NCBI GenBank assembly: GCA_014898425.1
Contig: RCSZ01000021.1
Coordinates: 124,001-188,000 of the forward strand
Length of the DNA: 64,000 nucleotides
Source of the DNA: Botryotinia globosa
Lineage: Eukaryota > Ascomycota > Leotiomycetes > Helotiales > Sclerotiniaceae
Direction: 5' to 3'
Positions 24,925 through 37,644 of the stretch are shown piece after piece. Both the position numbers and the translations under genes were made by a program. The notes under the pieces were generated by a model. It saw only the letters and a program-made list of their open reading frames with translations, was not told the DNA's origin and ran no database searches. Positions within the stretch are counted from its first letter, which is position 1, and each line of letters opens with the position of its first letter.

Positions 24925-27900
24925 GTGTGGTTTTGTGGGTGAGTATGGAGTGGAGGGAAGAGAGTGGGATTGGGATATGATGGGATAGGATGACTAGGAT
25001 GTTTATAGAGGTTATTTGCTGAAGAAGATGTGAGTGCTAGTACTTGTGCTATTTATATATATATGGATACTCAAACCCTGCATCAAGCATACCTCAACCT
25101 AAGAAGGAAAGGAAAGGAAAGGAAAGGAAAGGTGGAAGGCAGTAAATTCGCTAGCTTCAATCTGGTCTTCGCCACTAGGTATATATATCGATATTTCAAT
25201 CAGTATTTGTACATTCTCACATTCTCACATTTTCATAGCTAGATAGCTAGATAGCTAGATGTCCAGCTAAATTAATACAGAGATTTATCAATAGCAATTC
25301 AATAAAATCATATCTATATAATTTTGAATACAGGAATACTGGAATACTGGAATATTGGAATACTGGGGCTTGGATGCGAAGATTGAGATGGATTGAGATG
25401 GATTGAGATGGATTGAGATGGATTGAGATGAATTGAAATGAAATGAAATGAGATAAGATGAATTGAATATATCTATATTATTTATAATTATAATTATAAT
25501 AACATTCTTAATCTTATTAATATAGAGATGAAGATTAAGATATAATAGAGATATTATAAAGATGTTAAGAAGATAGAGAAAGAGATAAGAAATAAGAAAT
25601 AAGAAATGAGAAATGAGAAATGAGAAATGAGAAATGAGAAATGAGAAATGAGATATTAGATGTGAAAAGTAAGTAAGGATTAAGAATTGTAATTTGTATT
25701 AGGATTCTATTGGGATGGATAGGTTTTAGAAAGATTTTTGGGAATGGTTTTGGGATATATTTTGTTGTTCTTTTTTTGGTTGGGAATATGATTTGGTGGA
25801 GAAAGTGGTGAGGGGGTGGAGGGAATGGTAGGGGAATAGTTGATAAAGAGGAGGAATATTAGGATGGGATTGAATAGAATGGAATGGGATTAAATAGGAT
25901 AGAATAGAATTGAATGGGATAGAATAGAATTGAATGGGATGGGATTAGATGGAATTAGATAGAATAAAATAAAATGAGACTAAATAGAATAAAATAAAAT
26001 AAAATAATTATATTGAAATATAGTAATATAAATTAAATAGTATAATAAATAATTATTATTATAGAATATTAATACATTGAGATATAAGATATTCTTAGTA
26101 AATGAGTAAGTAGATATCTAGACAATAGATGAATAGATTAAACGATTAGAGACGAGAGTGTATATTATATATGTTATATGAATATGTATTAGATGAATAG
26201 ATCGGATGATTGGAGATGGAGATGGAGATGATGATGAGAATAGAAACGATAAGAGGAATAGGAGTTTTAGATACTTATAAATTAGAGTGGAGAAGATCTC
26301 TATAAATGACAGATAGAATTGGACCTACGATGTTCTGGTTTATTACTAGATTGTTTCATTGGAGATTGGGAGAGGTGAGTGTTTTATATGGTGGGAGGGG
26401 AGAGGTGAAGGAGGGTAAGCGAGGGAAGTTGAACAGGAAAGGGTAGAAAGGAGAAAAGAGGGGCAAAGAAGAAGGGGAGATAATAATAGTGATAATAAAA
26501 GTGAATGAGAACAACTCTGAATCAAAGACATAAAAGAATTTCTAGAAAAAAAGATAAATTAACTGAGCGGATTGTGGTCCGAAAACTATAAAGAATATCA
26601 AAAAGTGGTGAATCTTGAATCTTAGTATGCCAACATACGAGTGACTCCGCATGAAGAGATTGAATATGGATTGGATAGGAAAAATTGAATGGCTGATCGG
26701 TTTAAATTTTCTTTAGGGGGCCGGGGGTATTGGACGGAGGAGAGGGAGGAAGATGAAAGTGAATGATGAACAACCAATCATCCTCCAAGCACTAGGATCT
26801 GGTGGAAAGCTGAAGAGGAGAGGGGGAGGAGAGGGAGGTGTATATAAACTTCTAGATCTTCTGGCAGTATTTGCTACTTGGAGAGAACTCGCACACTGAT
26901 CGAAAATGTCTACATTGGTGTGTTGGCAGGAGAAGCGTAATGGGTGTGTTTTCCTGTGTGAAGGGGGGGGAGTATCTATTTTCTTGGTGAGAGGGAGGAG
27001 AGAGCGGGATTTATCTTTGTGGGGGGGAGGGAGATTTCGTGGTTGAGGCCTGATGATTTGCGTTTTTCATTGTTATAATATGAGTTTTTCTGTTTACATG
27101 AGATTCAAGTTCTCGTCTGGGGTTTTTTCTTGATTGTCAATTCTTGCATTTATGGTGATAAATCATGCAATCGTAGGAGAATTTTCATGATGGGATTGAG
27201 ATTCAGGGAATGGGGAATGGGGAAATGGAAAAGATTATATAAATCAACTTGTGAAGCCGTGAATTGACAGAGCAGAGAGGGTCTCAGCTTCCAATCTCTG
27301 TGTCTACGGGAATGAGTTGTAAAGGTGGCAAGTGGAAAAGGGAGAGATATTTATAGTAGTGGAGGAAAATCCTGTGATGGAGGGAGATGATGTGGTGGGG
27401 AAGGACATGAGCTTTACCAGGATTCACAATGTAAAGGAAGAATTGATGAGGTGAATAGTGAAAACGAGGAGGATGTTGAAGGAGGAAAGAGGGGTATATG
27501 GATGGTTGTGGACACTAGAGTGGTGAATTGTTGTTTGCTGCGAGATCTTGAATCCTTCCTCTATGAAATAAGTCTAGAACAGCGGGTTATAGAAGCTCAT
27601 GCCTTGCTTACTTTGTTTTTCAGATCTTCCAAAGAGATTTGGAAATTAAAACGCTGGATCTCATGTCTGTCAAGTGGTTGTTTGGTTAGTTGTAGGATTG
27701 TTGGAAGTGTGAGAAATGGTAATCTGAGCAGGGCTGTAGATTTCGTAGAAAGATTGTGTTGAGAAATTCTGAGAGGGAGGTTTGGATATTAGGTTTTGTG
27801 ATTTCGCGGGAAGATGGGGTGATAATGACATTTCTTGTTGATTTAGTTGTCGCTAGCGTTTTTTCTGTACTTTCCTTTGATTGACATTCTGTATCTGCGC

Positions 27901-28463
27901 ACATTTTATCTCCACAACTTCACGATCTAAAATCATTACCTACAGAGACACCTCTCAATCTTGGTACCTCACTAGTTCGAGGAGTCGTTCTTTAGCTAAA
28001 CACTGCTGCAGACGTTATTGTTTACGATTTGCAAACTAAGAGTTTAGAGGGAGTTAATATAGGGTTCAGTGGATTGCTGATATCGCTTAGGGTGTGAGAT
28101 TACATAGTGGATCTTCACGGGGAACAACTGAGCGTAGTAAGCTAAGCGAGCATGATGGACGATACGCCGGGTATGAAAAAAACGATATGAGATTGAGAAT
28201 ATAGAGGAGGCTGACATCAGTCAACCAGAGATTTTGGATCCATGGGAGAAAATATTGATAGTATCCATATTCAAACCCATCTTCATTTGGTGTTTGGAAT
28301 TTGGGATGATAACCAGCGGGCGCAAAGAAGTCACCGACTTGCAGGACACTAAGAACGCACTCAATTGTTTCACTTGGTTGATCTTATTCTGTAATAGAAG
28401 TATAGATATGGTGTTGGAGGAAATAACTTAAGCGAGGAAGCTGGAGTTTTGCGAAAATACTTA
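24925..28463. other. Purine-rich intergenic region, no supported gene
   Basis: The plus strand is heavily A+G biased from about 25.3 to 27.5 kb. It holds short tandem repeats: GGAAA pentamers (about 25107-25130), AGCTAGAT units (about 25236-25260), five GATTGAGATG decamers (about 25381-25435), about eight GAAATGA heptamers (about 25600-25655) and ATAGAAT/GGGAT-like degenerate units (25860-26000). An open frame at 27451-27762 (103 residues) has no recognisable feature and is not called. Confidence 0.55.
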
Positions 28464-28893
28464 GGGTTCGTTCGGATCGATTTTTTATTTTATCAATAAA
28501 ATCTTTAATAATAATAAAATAGCAAGAGATTAGAAATATTAATATTTGAATAAAATTAATATATTTGAAGTAATATTGGAATATATAAGGTTGAATTGAA
28601 AATAAAGAAATTGAATTGAAAATAAAGAAAATAATACTTTTTTTTTCAAATATATTAGTTTAACTAGATCTCAAAAGCTGTTATTAGTTATTGTATAAGA
28701 AAAGTTGAGAAAATTTATTTTATTTATTACTTTAATATTATTAAACTCAATATTTTATTAAATCTATTATTACATTTAATAAACACATTTATTTAAACTA
28801 ATATATATTGAATATAATATTACATTCAATAAATATTATATTGGGCTAATATATTAGTCTAATATCTAAAAACAAATCGATCCAAACGAGCCC
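28464..28893. mobile_element. Tourist-like (PIF/Harbinger-type) MITE, copy 1
   Basis: A 430-bp AT-rich element has inverted ends: GGGTTCGTTCGGATCGATTT at the left and the complement of GGGCTCGTTTGGATCGATTT at the right. TTA stands directly on both sides (28461-28463 and 28894-28896), which fits the 3-bp TTA/TAA target duplication of PIF/Harbinger elements. There is no coding capacity. A second copy with the same ends is at 51490. Confidence 0.85.
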
Positions 28894-29672
28894 TTAGTGT
28901 ATGAGGGTTGCTCACTATCGAATAACTCTCGTTCGATACACATCTTCCTCTGAAAATAATAATTAAAACTCCTATTTACTGTCCCCTTCCGTTGTTATTG
29001 TCGTTCGTCAGTATTATCTCGATATTACCAATTGGAGTACCAATCAATTCTACCTTTTTTGACCTCTACTCATCTTCTCAATTCAAGGATATGATCTTAT
29101 CAACTGGGAAAATTCTGCTTCCATACTTGATATATCTGCCTTGTGTCATGGAATTCCCATCGAAAACTCAATGGGTTTCAAATATATCTGATTAGAAATA
29201 GAAGTGTAAGTTTATATAAGCACCACATTCACGAAGTGGGGGGCGGAAGGGAGATGAAAAGACGTGAGAGAGGGGTGTGAATCATCAATTGGTAGGATTA
29301 ATTGAGGTAGATGAGTGAATAAACGGAGTTTCGATACGAGTTGGAATAGGCTAAAGCCGATAGAGTGGCATAGATATCAAGGTATAACTCCTTACCCTAC
29401 AGCGACGGAAATAAAAAAGGATGAGAAAACAAAACTCGCGGCAGGTCCAGGCGAAAGCCAAGAGAAATCATCGATTAGCCGCTCTCATTGAGATAATGTT
29501 TTAGATGAAGTTAGCAGAGATGGAGGAGCAAGACTCAGAATGGAAGAAAAATAATCCCAAGGTGTGATCGAGGAGTCATATGTGTATGCCTTGCGAATCT
29601 CTGAGAATGAGATGAATTTGATTATCATTTTTGTGATTATTCAATCTTTACTGTCATTTTATGAACAATTTT
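28894..29672. other. Non-AT-rich island between transposons
   Basis: Ordinary base composition lies between two MITEs. The longest frame (28992-29195, 67 residues) has no family feature. Confidence 0.45.
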
Positions 29673-29673
29673 G

Positions 29674-30182
29674 TAAGAGTTCTGGCCCCTGCTCGTCTGT
29701 GACAAATATGACAAAATCCCTGCAAAAATAAGGTTTTCTCATACAAATTATTATATTGAATATTTCATTCAAATTCTTATATTTTCTTTTTTAAAAAATT
29801 GAAAATAATAAATAATTGAAATCAAAATATAAAAATTTATTCGAAATATTTTTTATTATTTTTATTGAATAATTATATAATATTGAAATCGAATTTTTTC
29901 AAAAATTCTAATATATAACATTTTCCTCATATAAAATAAGCGAATTTTCATTAAAATTTAGAATTTTTAATTTTAACCCTTTCAAATCCTATTTCAAAAA
30001 TTAGAAAAAAAATTTCTATTTATTTTTTTTATAAAATTTGATTAATTAAATAACATTTCTTTTAAAAAAATCTAATTTTATCTTTTATAATAAGAAATAA
30101 ACTAGGATATAAAAAGTTGAATAATCTTATATTTTAGCTGGAAAAGCGTTATATATGCGGTGAGCAGGAGCCAGAACTCTTA
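29674..30182. mobile_element. TA-flanked MITE, family B, copy 1
   Basis: The ends are TAAGAGTTCTGGCCCCTGCT at the left and the inverted TAAGAGTTCTGGCTCCTGCT at the right, with TA at each tip usable as a Tc1/mariner-type target duplication. The interior (about 510 bp) is extremely AT-rich and non-coding. Copy 2 at 44997-45510 has the same interior in the opposite orientation. Confidence 0.85.
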
Positions 30183-30183
30183 C

Positions 30184-32449
30184 TTTTTATTATTAAAATC
30201 TTAGTTCAAAGTTTTCAACATCTCACGAGGTTTGTATGAGATATTACTTTCTCTGATTGGGAAGAGAAATAAAAATGTTTAGATAAAGTTAAATAATAAT
30301 ATAATCTTAATATTTAATCTTTTTTTATTCAAATACTTTTATATTGAATATAAATTTCAATTTTTGAAATAATTTGAAAAGAATTATATCAATCAATTTC
30401 TTGAATTCTAATTAATAATGATATCTTTTTTCTTTTTATTTTATATATTTTTTCAAGGTTGTGGTATATTGAATTGAATATTTTCATTATTATAAATACA
30501 TTATTAAATTCTAAATACACTTTTAGTCCAGATAAACCTTATTTTTCAGGTATTAGCAAAATGGTCCTTGTAGGCCTTGATATCTAAAGAAAACTCTAAA
30601 AGCACCCTCAATGTGCCTTGAGCAGCCATAGCTCAGATCGACTTGCCTGTTTCTCAGCAGATATTGTTTCGGATCTTAGCTTTGGAGTCTTCCACTTTCT
30701 TGTAACAATCCATATAGACAAAACATCTAATATGGAGATTTGGGTTGTTTTCAGAAGCCAACAAGCCATGAGATTCCGAGTGGCTACGAGGTGAATTTGA
30801 TGATTACGGCTTATGTCAAAATCAGGACTCGAATTGATTCCAGCCTCCTTATTCCATTTTGCTCCGAATGACCCATGGAATAATAGCAAATTCACTGAAA
30901 ATCATTTCCCCGCTTGAATTCCCTCAAATAAACATCGACTGAGCCTAGCACTAACCCTTTTTCATTCCAAGAATTCTTATTGCACAGCACTAGTATCTTT
31001 GATGATCACTTTTTTGGCTTATGAGCAGGACTCGGAGAACCATGCATCTTTGACAGGAACCACATGATGAGAAGATAATGTTGTATATATCAGGGATTTC
31101 TAGTGCACATGCTAGAGTTTGTCAGTGTAATACATCCGAATCTGAATTGGTTGTAGGAAATTGATTGCGGGAGATGCTTGATCATGGATCTGCAAGTCTT
31201 TGCTTAATTAATAACGATACTTTTACTGCCATAAACTTACGCTCAATACTGTCATTCTTCTAAAAAACTATTCACCATCGGACAGCAGATTCTCTTCTGT
31301 ATTGGACATTTACGGTTGAACTCGCACTGTATGTATGCCTGAACTGCCTAGACTAGAGATCTTTGTAGGCTTGGAAACGACAAAGTGGTCGTCGCTCAAT
31401 GACCGCCATGTTTGTTACTTCATTCTGCGTTGCTTACCTGTAAATAACAGAAAGATTTGAGTCGCTAAAAGACGTCTCTCTTATATACGCCATGTTTTAT
31501 TCGTCGGGAAACTACTTTATCAGTAAAATATCGACTAGATACACGATTGCACGACTTCTTTGGTATAAAAGTACCCCATCTATCCAGAAAAAGGTCTTTT
31601 GTGTTCGAAAAAGAGTTTGGTAACAGGGGACGTTCATGGCGAGCTGATTCCAAGATTTGTTCGTGACTGTTTGAACCATAAACAGACTGTAATCGAAGCA
31701 CTCATTCAATGACAGAGAAAGGTCTAACGAGTTCCGAAGATTAACTGTCAATCTATATTCTTATTCCTGTCATTTCTTGACCTGATTGATAGCTATCGTT
31801 AGATTCTATTAATCATTATCGAAACAACGGAGCCTGTGAGATCTCTGACGGCAATAAGAATTACAGACGGAAATTTTGCATCGAAAGCCACGGTTCACGG
31901 TAGTCACAATTGCGCAGATACCACGACATGAACTCACGAGCTTTCTGTCGACGTTCAAGTACTCTTCTCTTGCGGTTAAAAGAAGATTTGGTTAACTGAG
32001 AAGTATATAAAGCGCTCTGTGCGCTGCACCACTAAGCACAATCATGTCTATGTCGCTTGTCAGCCTAACAGCCGTTTTTCTTGGATGTGGGAAGGGATAG
32101 ATATTTTTTTATGAATGAATTATTGATTCTTCTAATCCCAGTAAAGGATCTTATGATTGAATATGTGATTGAAGAACATACCGGTGAATGGTTTAGCTGT
32201 TGAAAGTTCTGAGATTGAAGATCGCCAACTAGACATTTGAGATTTATTTAAGAGGGAGAGGGGTGAGGCAAAATCAATTTGTCCAAACAAACAAAGGGCT
32301 TCGCAGCAGCTTACTGGAGGCACAAGTGCGTGTACGAGTGGATCCGTCCTAGAATCTGATATCATTGCCCCTGCTGTACCTCATGCTCACCCGGGTTTAT
32401 AACCCATGGGAAAAAGTGAAAGAGACAGAGACCCAATTGAGATCTTTGG
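30184..32449. other. AT-rich decay followed by a low-repeat island
   Basis: About 30240-30545 is very AT-rich. About 30550-32450 returns to ordinary composition. Frames there (for example minus 30608-30895, 95 residues) show no recognisable family and could be remnants of a lost gene; none is supported. Confidence 0.4.
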
Positions 32450-32656
32450 TAATAGTCGGCTCTTATAAGCGGCCTCCTAGTTTCTAATCGGGGAAAGCGG
32501 TTGTCCCCGGAAAGCGTTTATCCCCAGAAACTTCAAAAATACTATGATAATTGAATTATATTAATCACAATCTTTATAAATTATATTACTATTAATAAAA
32601 TACTGATTTTTATTATTTCTTTATTATATCTATTATGATAGATAATATTAAAGTTA

Positions 32657-33027
32657 ATAGTCGGCTCTTATAAGCGGCCTCCTAGTTCCTAGTCGGGGAA
32701 AGCGGTTGTCCCCAAAAAATCTTGGTATATATTTTATTTAATTCTGAAGAAAAAAAAAATGGATTTGATATTATTGAATTGTTATAATCTTATTAAATTC
32801 AATAATATTATCTATCACATTTAACTTTAACTTTATTTATTATAATAAATAAACTAAATAAATAATAAGAATCAATATTTTATTAATAATTATATAATTT
32901 ATAAAGATTGTAGTTGATATAATTCAATTATTATAGTATTTTCGAAGTTTTTTGGGGACAACCGCTTTCCGGGGACAACCGCTTTCCCCAACTAAGAACT
33001 AGGAGGCCGCTTATAAGAGCCGACTAT
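32657..33027. mobile_element. Family C MITE, inner copy 1
   Basis: 371 bp with both TIRs (about 75 bp each) and TA on both sides. It is inserted in the left part of the larger family C unit; the sequence just left of it resembles the inside of another family C end. Confidence 0.85.
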
Positions 33028-34991
33028 TAGATATAATAAAGTTATTCAATATTGTTTGAATTATTCACAAGAATCTATTTATATTACTATATGAATTTGA
33101 AAGCTTAATGATTATTACGAACAATTTAAAAAGACTATATAATATAAGTATAATAGATTAATTAAAGGAATTCCTTTTCCTATTAATAGGAGTCAAAATA
33201 GAGTATTAATTAAAGCATAAAGAGTATATATCAAAATTCTGATTTATAATCTATTGAAATATAATATTGCATTTATTTATAAACTTATTTTCAATATAAT
33301 TGTATATTTTAAATGTATTGAGAATCTAAAGGCAATAGATTCGACAAAACAATAGTTTAGAGGCTATTAAAAGAAAATAAAACTATATATTATTATTATA
33401 TATCCTCTTACAAAACAATATATTCAAATACAAAAAGAAGAAAACGTTTTAGAATAATTCAAAAATTATTAAGAATGCTTCAAATTATTTAATATTATAA
33501 AGAAAATACAAATTATAAACTTCAACAAAATGAGATTTAGAGTTAAATATATATATAGATAGAAAATATTAATTCTAAATTATATTCTTGAGGTAAATGT
33601 ATCTTGAATATATATATAAATAAATATCAATTAAATAATTCTATTCTATTAATTTTAAAGATCGATACTTTATTATTATATTCGAAATCATTAATACTAC
33701 TAGCAGCCTTCCTTTACCTCCCTTAATTATAATAAAAAGAAAAAATTTAATATAGAATTGATTTGAAGTATTTCTATCGAAAGATATATAAATTATTCTA
33801 TTTGTATTAGGATTTACTATGAATAAAATAGTCATTACCTTTTTAAAGTATTATATCAAGAATTCCGATTCTGAATCTATAGTAAAATAGAAAATCCTTT
33901 TTATAAATAATTATGATTTATATTTATAATCAGAATTTATAAGATTAACAAATAAAAACTATATTCAATTATTCCATTTCTTTTTATATCTCACATATTG
34001 TATACAGCATTTTGATATAAATATATTTAGAATTTATAAATATTATTATTAATTAATTATTCAAAAGATATTAATAGAGTTTATTATTGAATATAATATA
34101 ACATGTTTTTTATAAGATTTAGCAAATATTTATTATAAAATATTCATTTTAAATAATATAAAATCAGTATAAAAAAACTCAGGATTATAGCTTATTAAAT
34201 TAGAATTTTGTATTATTAATATATTAGAAAATTCAATCATTTTTGTAAATTCCTATCAATTATCGAAAATAAACCTAAACTTCTTTCTTATACTACACTA
34301 ACTCGATTGATAAAAATGATTTAGAATTTAGATTATTAATATCGAAATATTCAGAAAGCTAATTTATTATAGAATAACCCTACTCGAATAAATGAATTCG
34401 ATATTTTTGTTGGTAATGTTCAAGATATATAAATCAATATTACTTTGATTGAAATAAAGATAACTTTTTATTATAAAAGAAGACAACAGGATTTTGAAAT
34501 TAACTTAATATTCAGACAATATTTTATAGTCCCTGCTGCAAATACTTTAATAGGATTAATTATTAAAGATACAAATAAACTTCAAAAGAAATAAAATGAT
34601 AAATTAGATAATATTATTAATAATAAAAAGTATACTATATTTTTAATCATATAAAGAATTGAATATAATAAAATATTAAAAAGGAATAAACAAACTAGAA
34701 AAAAAAACAATTGAGAATAAAGAAATTAAAAGATTATCAAAAATAGAATACCCTAATATCTCACGATCTGACTATTCTAATAATAAATCTAGAAATAGAA
34801 TAAAAACATACAAATATTATATAGATAAAATTAAAAGAAGAGAAGAAACGAATAAAGGATTTGAAGAATATAAAGAAAAAAAGAATATCTAAAACAATTA
34901 GAAATATTAATAGTAATAATAATAAAAGAAATAAAATTATATTTATAATTGATATTAAAAGTAATATAGAATTAGAGTTATAATAGAACTA

Positions 34992-35550
34992 ATAGTCGGC
35001 TCTTATAAACGGCCTCCTAGTTCCTAGTCGGGGAAAGCGGTTGTCCCCGGAAAGCGGTTGTCCCCAAAAAATCTTGATATGTATTTTATTCAATTCTGAA
35101 AAAAAGAATAATGGATTTGATATTATTGAATTGTTATAATCTTATTAAATTCAATAATATTATCTATTATATTTAACTTTAACTTTATTTATTATAATAA
35201 ATATAATAAATATAATAAATATAATAAATATAATAAATATAATAAATATAATAAATATAATAAATATAATAAATATAATAAATATAATAAATATAATAAA
35301 TATAATAAATATAATAAATATAATAAATATAATAAATATAATAAATATAATAAATATAATAAATATAATAAATATAATAAATAAATAATAAGAATCAATA
35401 TTTTATTAATAATTATATAGTTTATAAAGATTGTAGTTAATATAATTCAATTATTATAGTATTTTCGAAGATTTTTGGGGACAACCGCTTTCCGGGGACA
35501 ACCGCTTTCCCCGACTAGGAACTAGGAGGCCGCTTATAAGAGCCGACTAT
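34992..35550. mobile_element. Family C MITE, inner copy 2, with an expanded internal repeat
   Basis: 559 bp with both TIRs and flanking TA. It is the same MITE as inner copy 1 except for a tandem array of an ATAATAAAT nonamer that makes it about 190 bp longer. Confidence 0.85.
35186..35388. repeat. (ATAATAAAT)n nonamer array
   Basis: About 22 near-perfect 9-bp units grew from a sequence (TTATAATAAATAAA) present once in the sister MITE at 32657. Confidence 0.9.
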
Positions 35551-35867
35551 TATATTCTTTTTACATTTATAAAGAACTCTCAAAGAAAAGAAAATAGAAA
35601 AAATAAATTTACTTATTTTAATAACAATAAAAATAATAAAATCAATCCTCACTCTTTTAAATAAAACATTATTAAATAGATATATATCCTATTTATAATA
35701 ATTTTTAAAGAATGCTAATAATATTATTCAATAAAAGTTTTATTAATAAATTAATTTCTAAAAAGTATATATACTATATTTTCGAAGTTTTCCGGGGATA
35801 AGTGCTTTCCGGGGATAACCGCTTTCCCCGATTAGAAACTAGGAGGCCGCTTATAAGAGCCGACTAT

Positions 35868-36403
35868 TAGTTCCGAGATGGATAGAAGGCACAAAAAACT
35901 CGCTGTTGACTCTATGTTTTGTTTCCCCCGCTGTCATTTCATTCTTCCACACGTGAGGCCAAGTCTTCAACTCTAATGAACACGAAAACAGCTCGGCGAC
36001 AACCAGATAATTGTGGCGCGGTTTAAAACTCATGGTTTCTGGTGCCTTTTCCGCCTGCTTGGCTAACTTTCTCTCCGTCTGTATATAGGAGTCTGCTCGC
36101 AGGTGACCGCAGACTACACTTACATCACTGCTCTCCCCCGCCCCCTCCTCAATTCTTGCTATCTTATAGCTTGCTCTACAATACAGACCGCTGAATATAC
36201 ATCATTTAGTCTCAGAACAATTATTTTCAGTTCTCTTGTCCGGTTAAATTCATAACAAGCAAGTGAATTCAACTACATACCTCAAAATTCAGTAATAAAG
36301 AACCTCAATATTAGAATTCCCTTACACCAGCTTTCAAAATAGTAATTGCAATTCAAGACATGATGTATTCAGAGGATCGTAATAAAAGTTTTACTTTAAA
36401 TAT
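35868..36403. other. Island between family C element and inverted repeat
   Basis: Mixed composition. A minus-strand frame (35851-36033) runs partly into the TIR and is not a gene. Nothing else is supported. Confidence 0.45.
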
Positions 36404-37047
36404 ATTAAAGGTTGACTATTATAATAATAAGAATAATTACTATTATAATAATAGTGGAAGATCTAGTCAATTTAGGCTTTACGAATAAATCGAATATATA
36501 ATAAAAGTTAAATTGAAATCAATTTATAAGAGTTATACTAAGTTGAGATTGTAGAAATCTATAATATATCTATTAAATCACTTATCAATATCTTACTAAA
36601 TATAAGATATATTGATAACTAATATATATATAATATGATTTTATATTATAATATTATATTATTATATAATTATTTCATCATATCTTTTATCAAATTTAAT
36701 CATTCTTCCATATACTTCCATTTGGTTTCATTCCATTCTATTCTATTATAAATCAATTTGATAAAAGATATAATGAAATAATTATATAATAATATAATAT
36801 TATAATATAAAATCATATTATATATATATTAGTTATCAATATATCTCATATTTAGTAAGATATTGATAAGTGATTTAATAGATATATTATAGATTTCTAT
36901 AATCTCAACTTAGTATAACTCTTATAAATTGATTTCAATTTAACTTTTATTATATATTCGATTTATTCGTAAAGCCTAAATTGACTAGATCTTCCACTAT
37001 TATTATAATAGTAATTATTCTTATTATTATAATAGTCAACCTTTAAT
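36404..37047. repeat. Large inverted repeat: two 293-bp arms, 58-bp spacer
   Basis: The left arm (36404-36696) and the right arm (36755-37047) are reverse complements of equal length with no gaps and only about three mismatches by eye, all transitions. The spacer is 36697-36754. The arms are AT-rich but contain unique stretches (AGGCTTTACGAATAAATCG, GGAAGATCTAGTCAATTT), so this is not simple A/T symmetry. A transcript would fold into a roughly 290-bp hairpin. Confidence 0.93.
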
Positions 37048-37419
37048 ACTATCCTCCGTAGTTATCCCCTATAATAGTAAGACCGTTACTCGCAACGAAA
37101 AGAAGTTCAATATAAATCCCCATTCAAATTTTCTATATATATATATTATAATATTAATAACACATTTATTAATAACGAGATAATTTATTATTAATATAAA
37201 CTAAATTAGTATTTTTTATAATCTGTTTATTATTGAATTTTAAAAGAAAAAAAGAAAACAAGAGCTTTAAAAGGCTTTTAGAATTTTCAAATTTTTAATT
37301 AAGTTATAAAAGAAATAGACGGAGGTATCAAATATACAAATTAGGAGAAGGTCAAAATATTATTAGAATTAAATAGAAAAAGAGAAGGATGAGTAGGAGA
37401 GCTAAAAAGTAAATGAAAG
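37048..37419. other. AT-rich intergenic sequence
   Basis: It joins the inverted repeat to the solo LTR. No coding or structural feature is supported. Confidence 0.4.
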
Positions 37420-37644
37420 TGTGTAAACAAGGGAATTAACTTCAAAGAAATGACTCCAATACAAAGGCTAGGTACTGTATTAAAGGGATTAAGCGAATGC
37501 GAAAGAGACTAGCTCTTTCAGTAGCGCCTATATAAGGCCTACTAATTCCCCACTTAGCTAGCTCTTTAGATAGAATACAATTAGACACATAGGACCTACA
37601 TTACGTGTGGGTGCTACGTCTTCCGTATTCTTCTCGAACTAATA
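37420..37644 (+). mobile_element. Solo LTR related to the element at 40791
   Basis: The sequence begins TGTGTAAACAAGGGAATT and ends near CTCGAACTAATA. It aligns over its length with both LTRs of the element at 40791-47112. It keeps many G/C positions that are A/T there, so it is less mutated. Flanks GAAAG and GGAAG could be a 5-bp target duplication with one change. Confidence 0.75.

Larger units (their letters stand above)
32452..35867. mobile_element. Decayed TIR element (family C) containing two nested MITEs
   Basis: The outer ends read ATAGTCGGCTCTTATAAGCG and its inverse, flanked by TA. They continue for about 80 bp through a doubled GGGGAAAGCGGTTGTCCCC-like motif. The two outer ends share variants (TTTCTAATC, TTATCCCC) that the inner copies lack, so they probably belong to the same insertion. 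Minus the two inner copies, about 2.5 kb remain, enough for a pogo/Fot1-sized element. The interior (33030-34990) is almost pure A+T with many stops, so no transposase can be read. The superfamily is inferred from the TA duplication and TIR form. The two outer ends could instead be independent fragments. Confidence 0.6.

Noticed and set aside
35186..36200. Possible CRISPR-like or tRNA structures among spaced repeats
   Set aside because: Repeats are contiguous tandems without unique spacers, and I found no tRNA TPsiC or anticodon-arm pattern I could support anywhere in the window.
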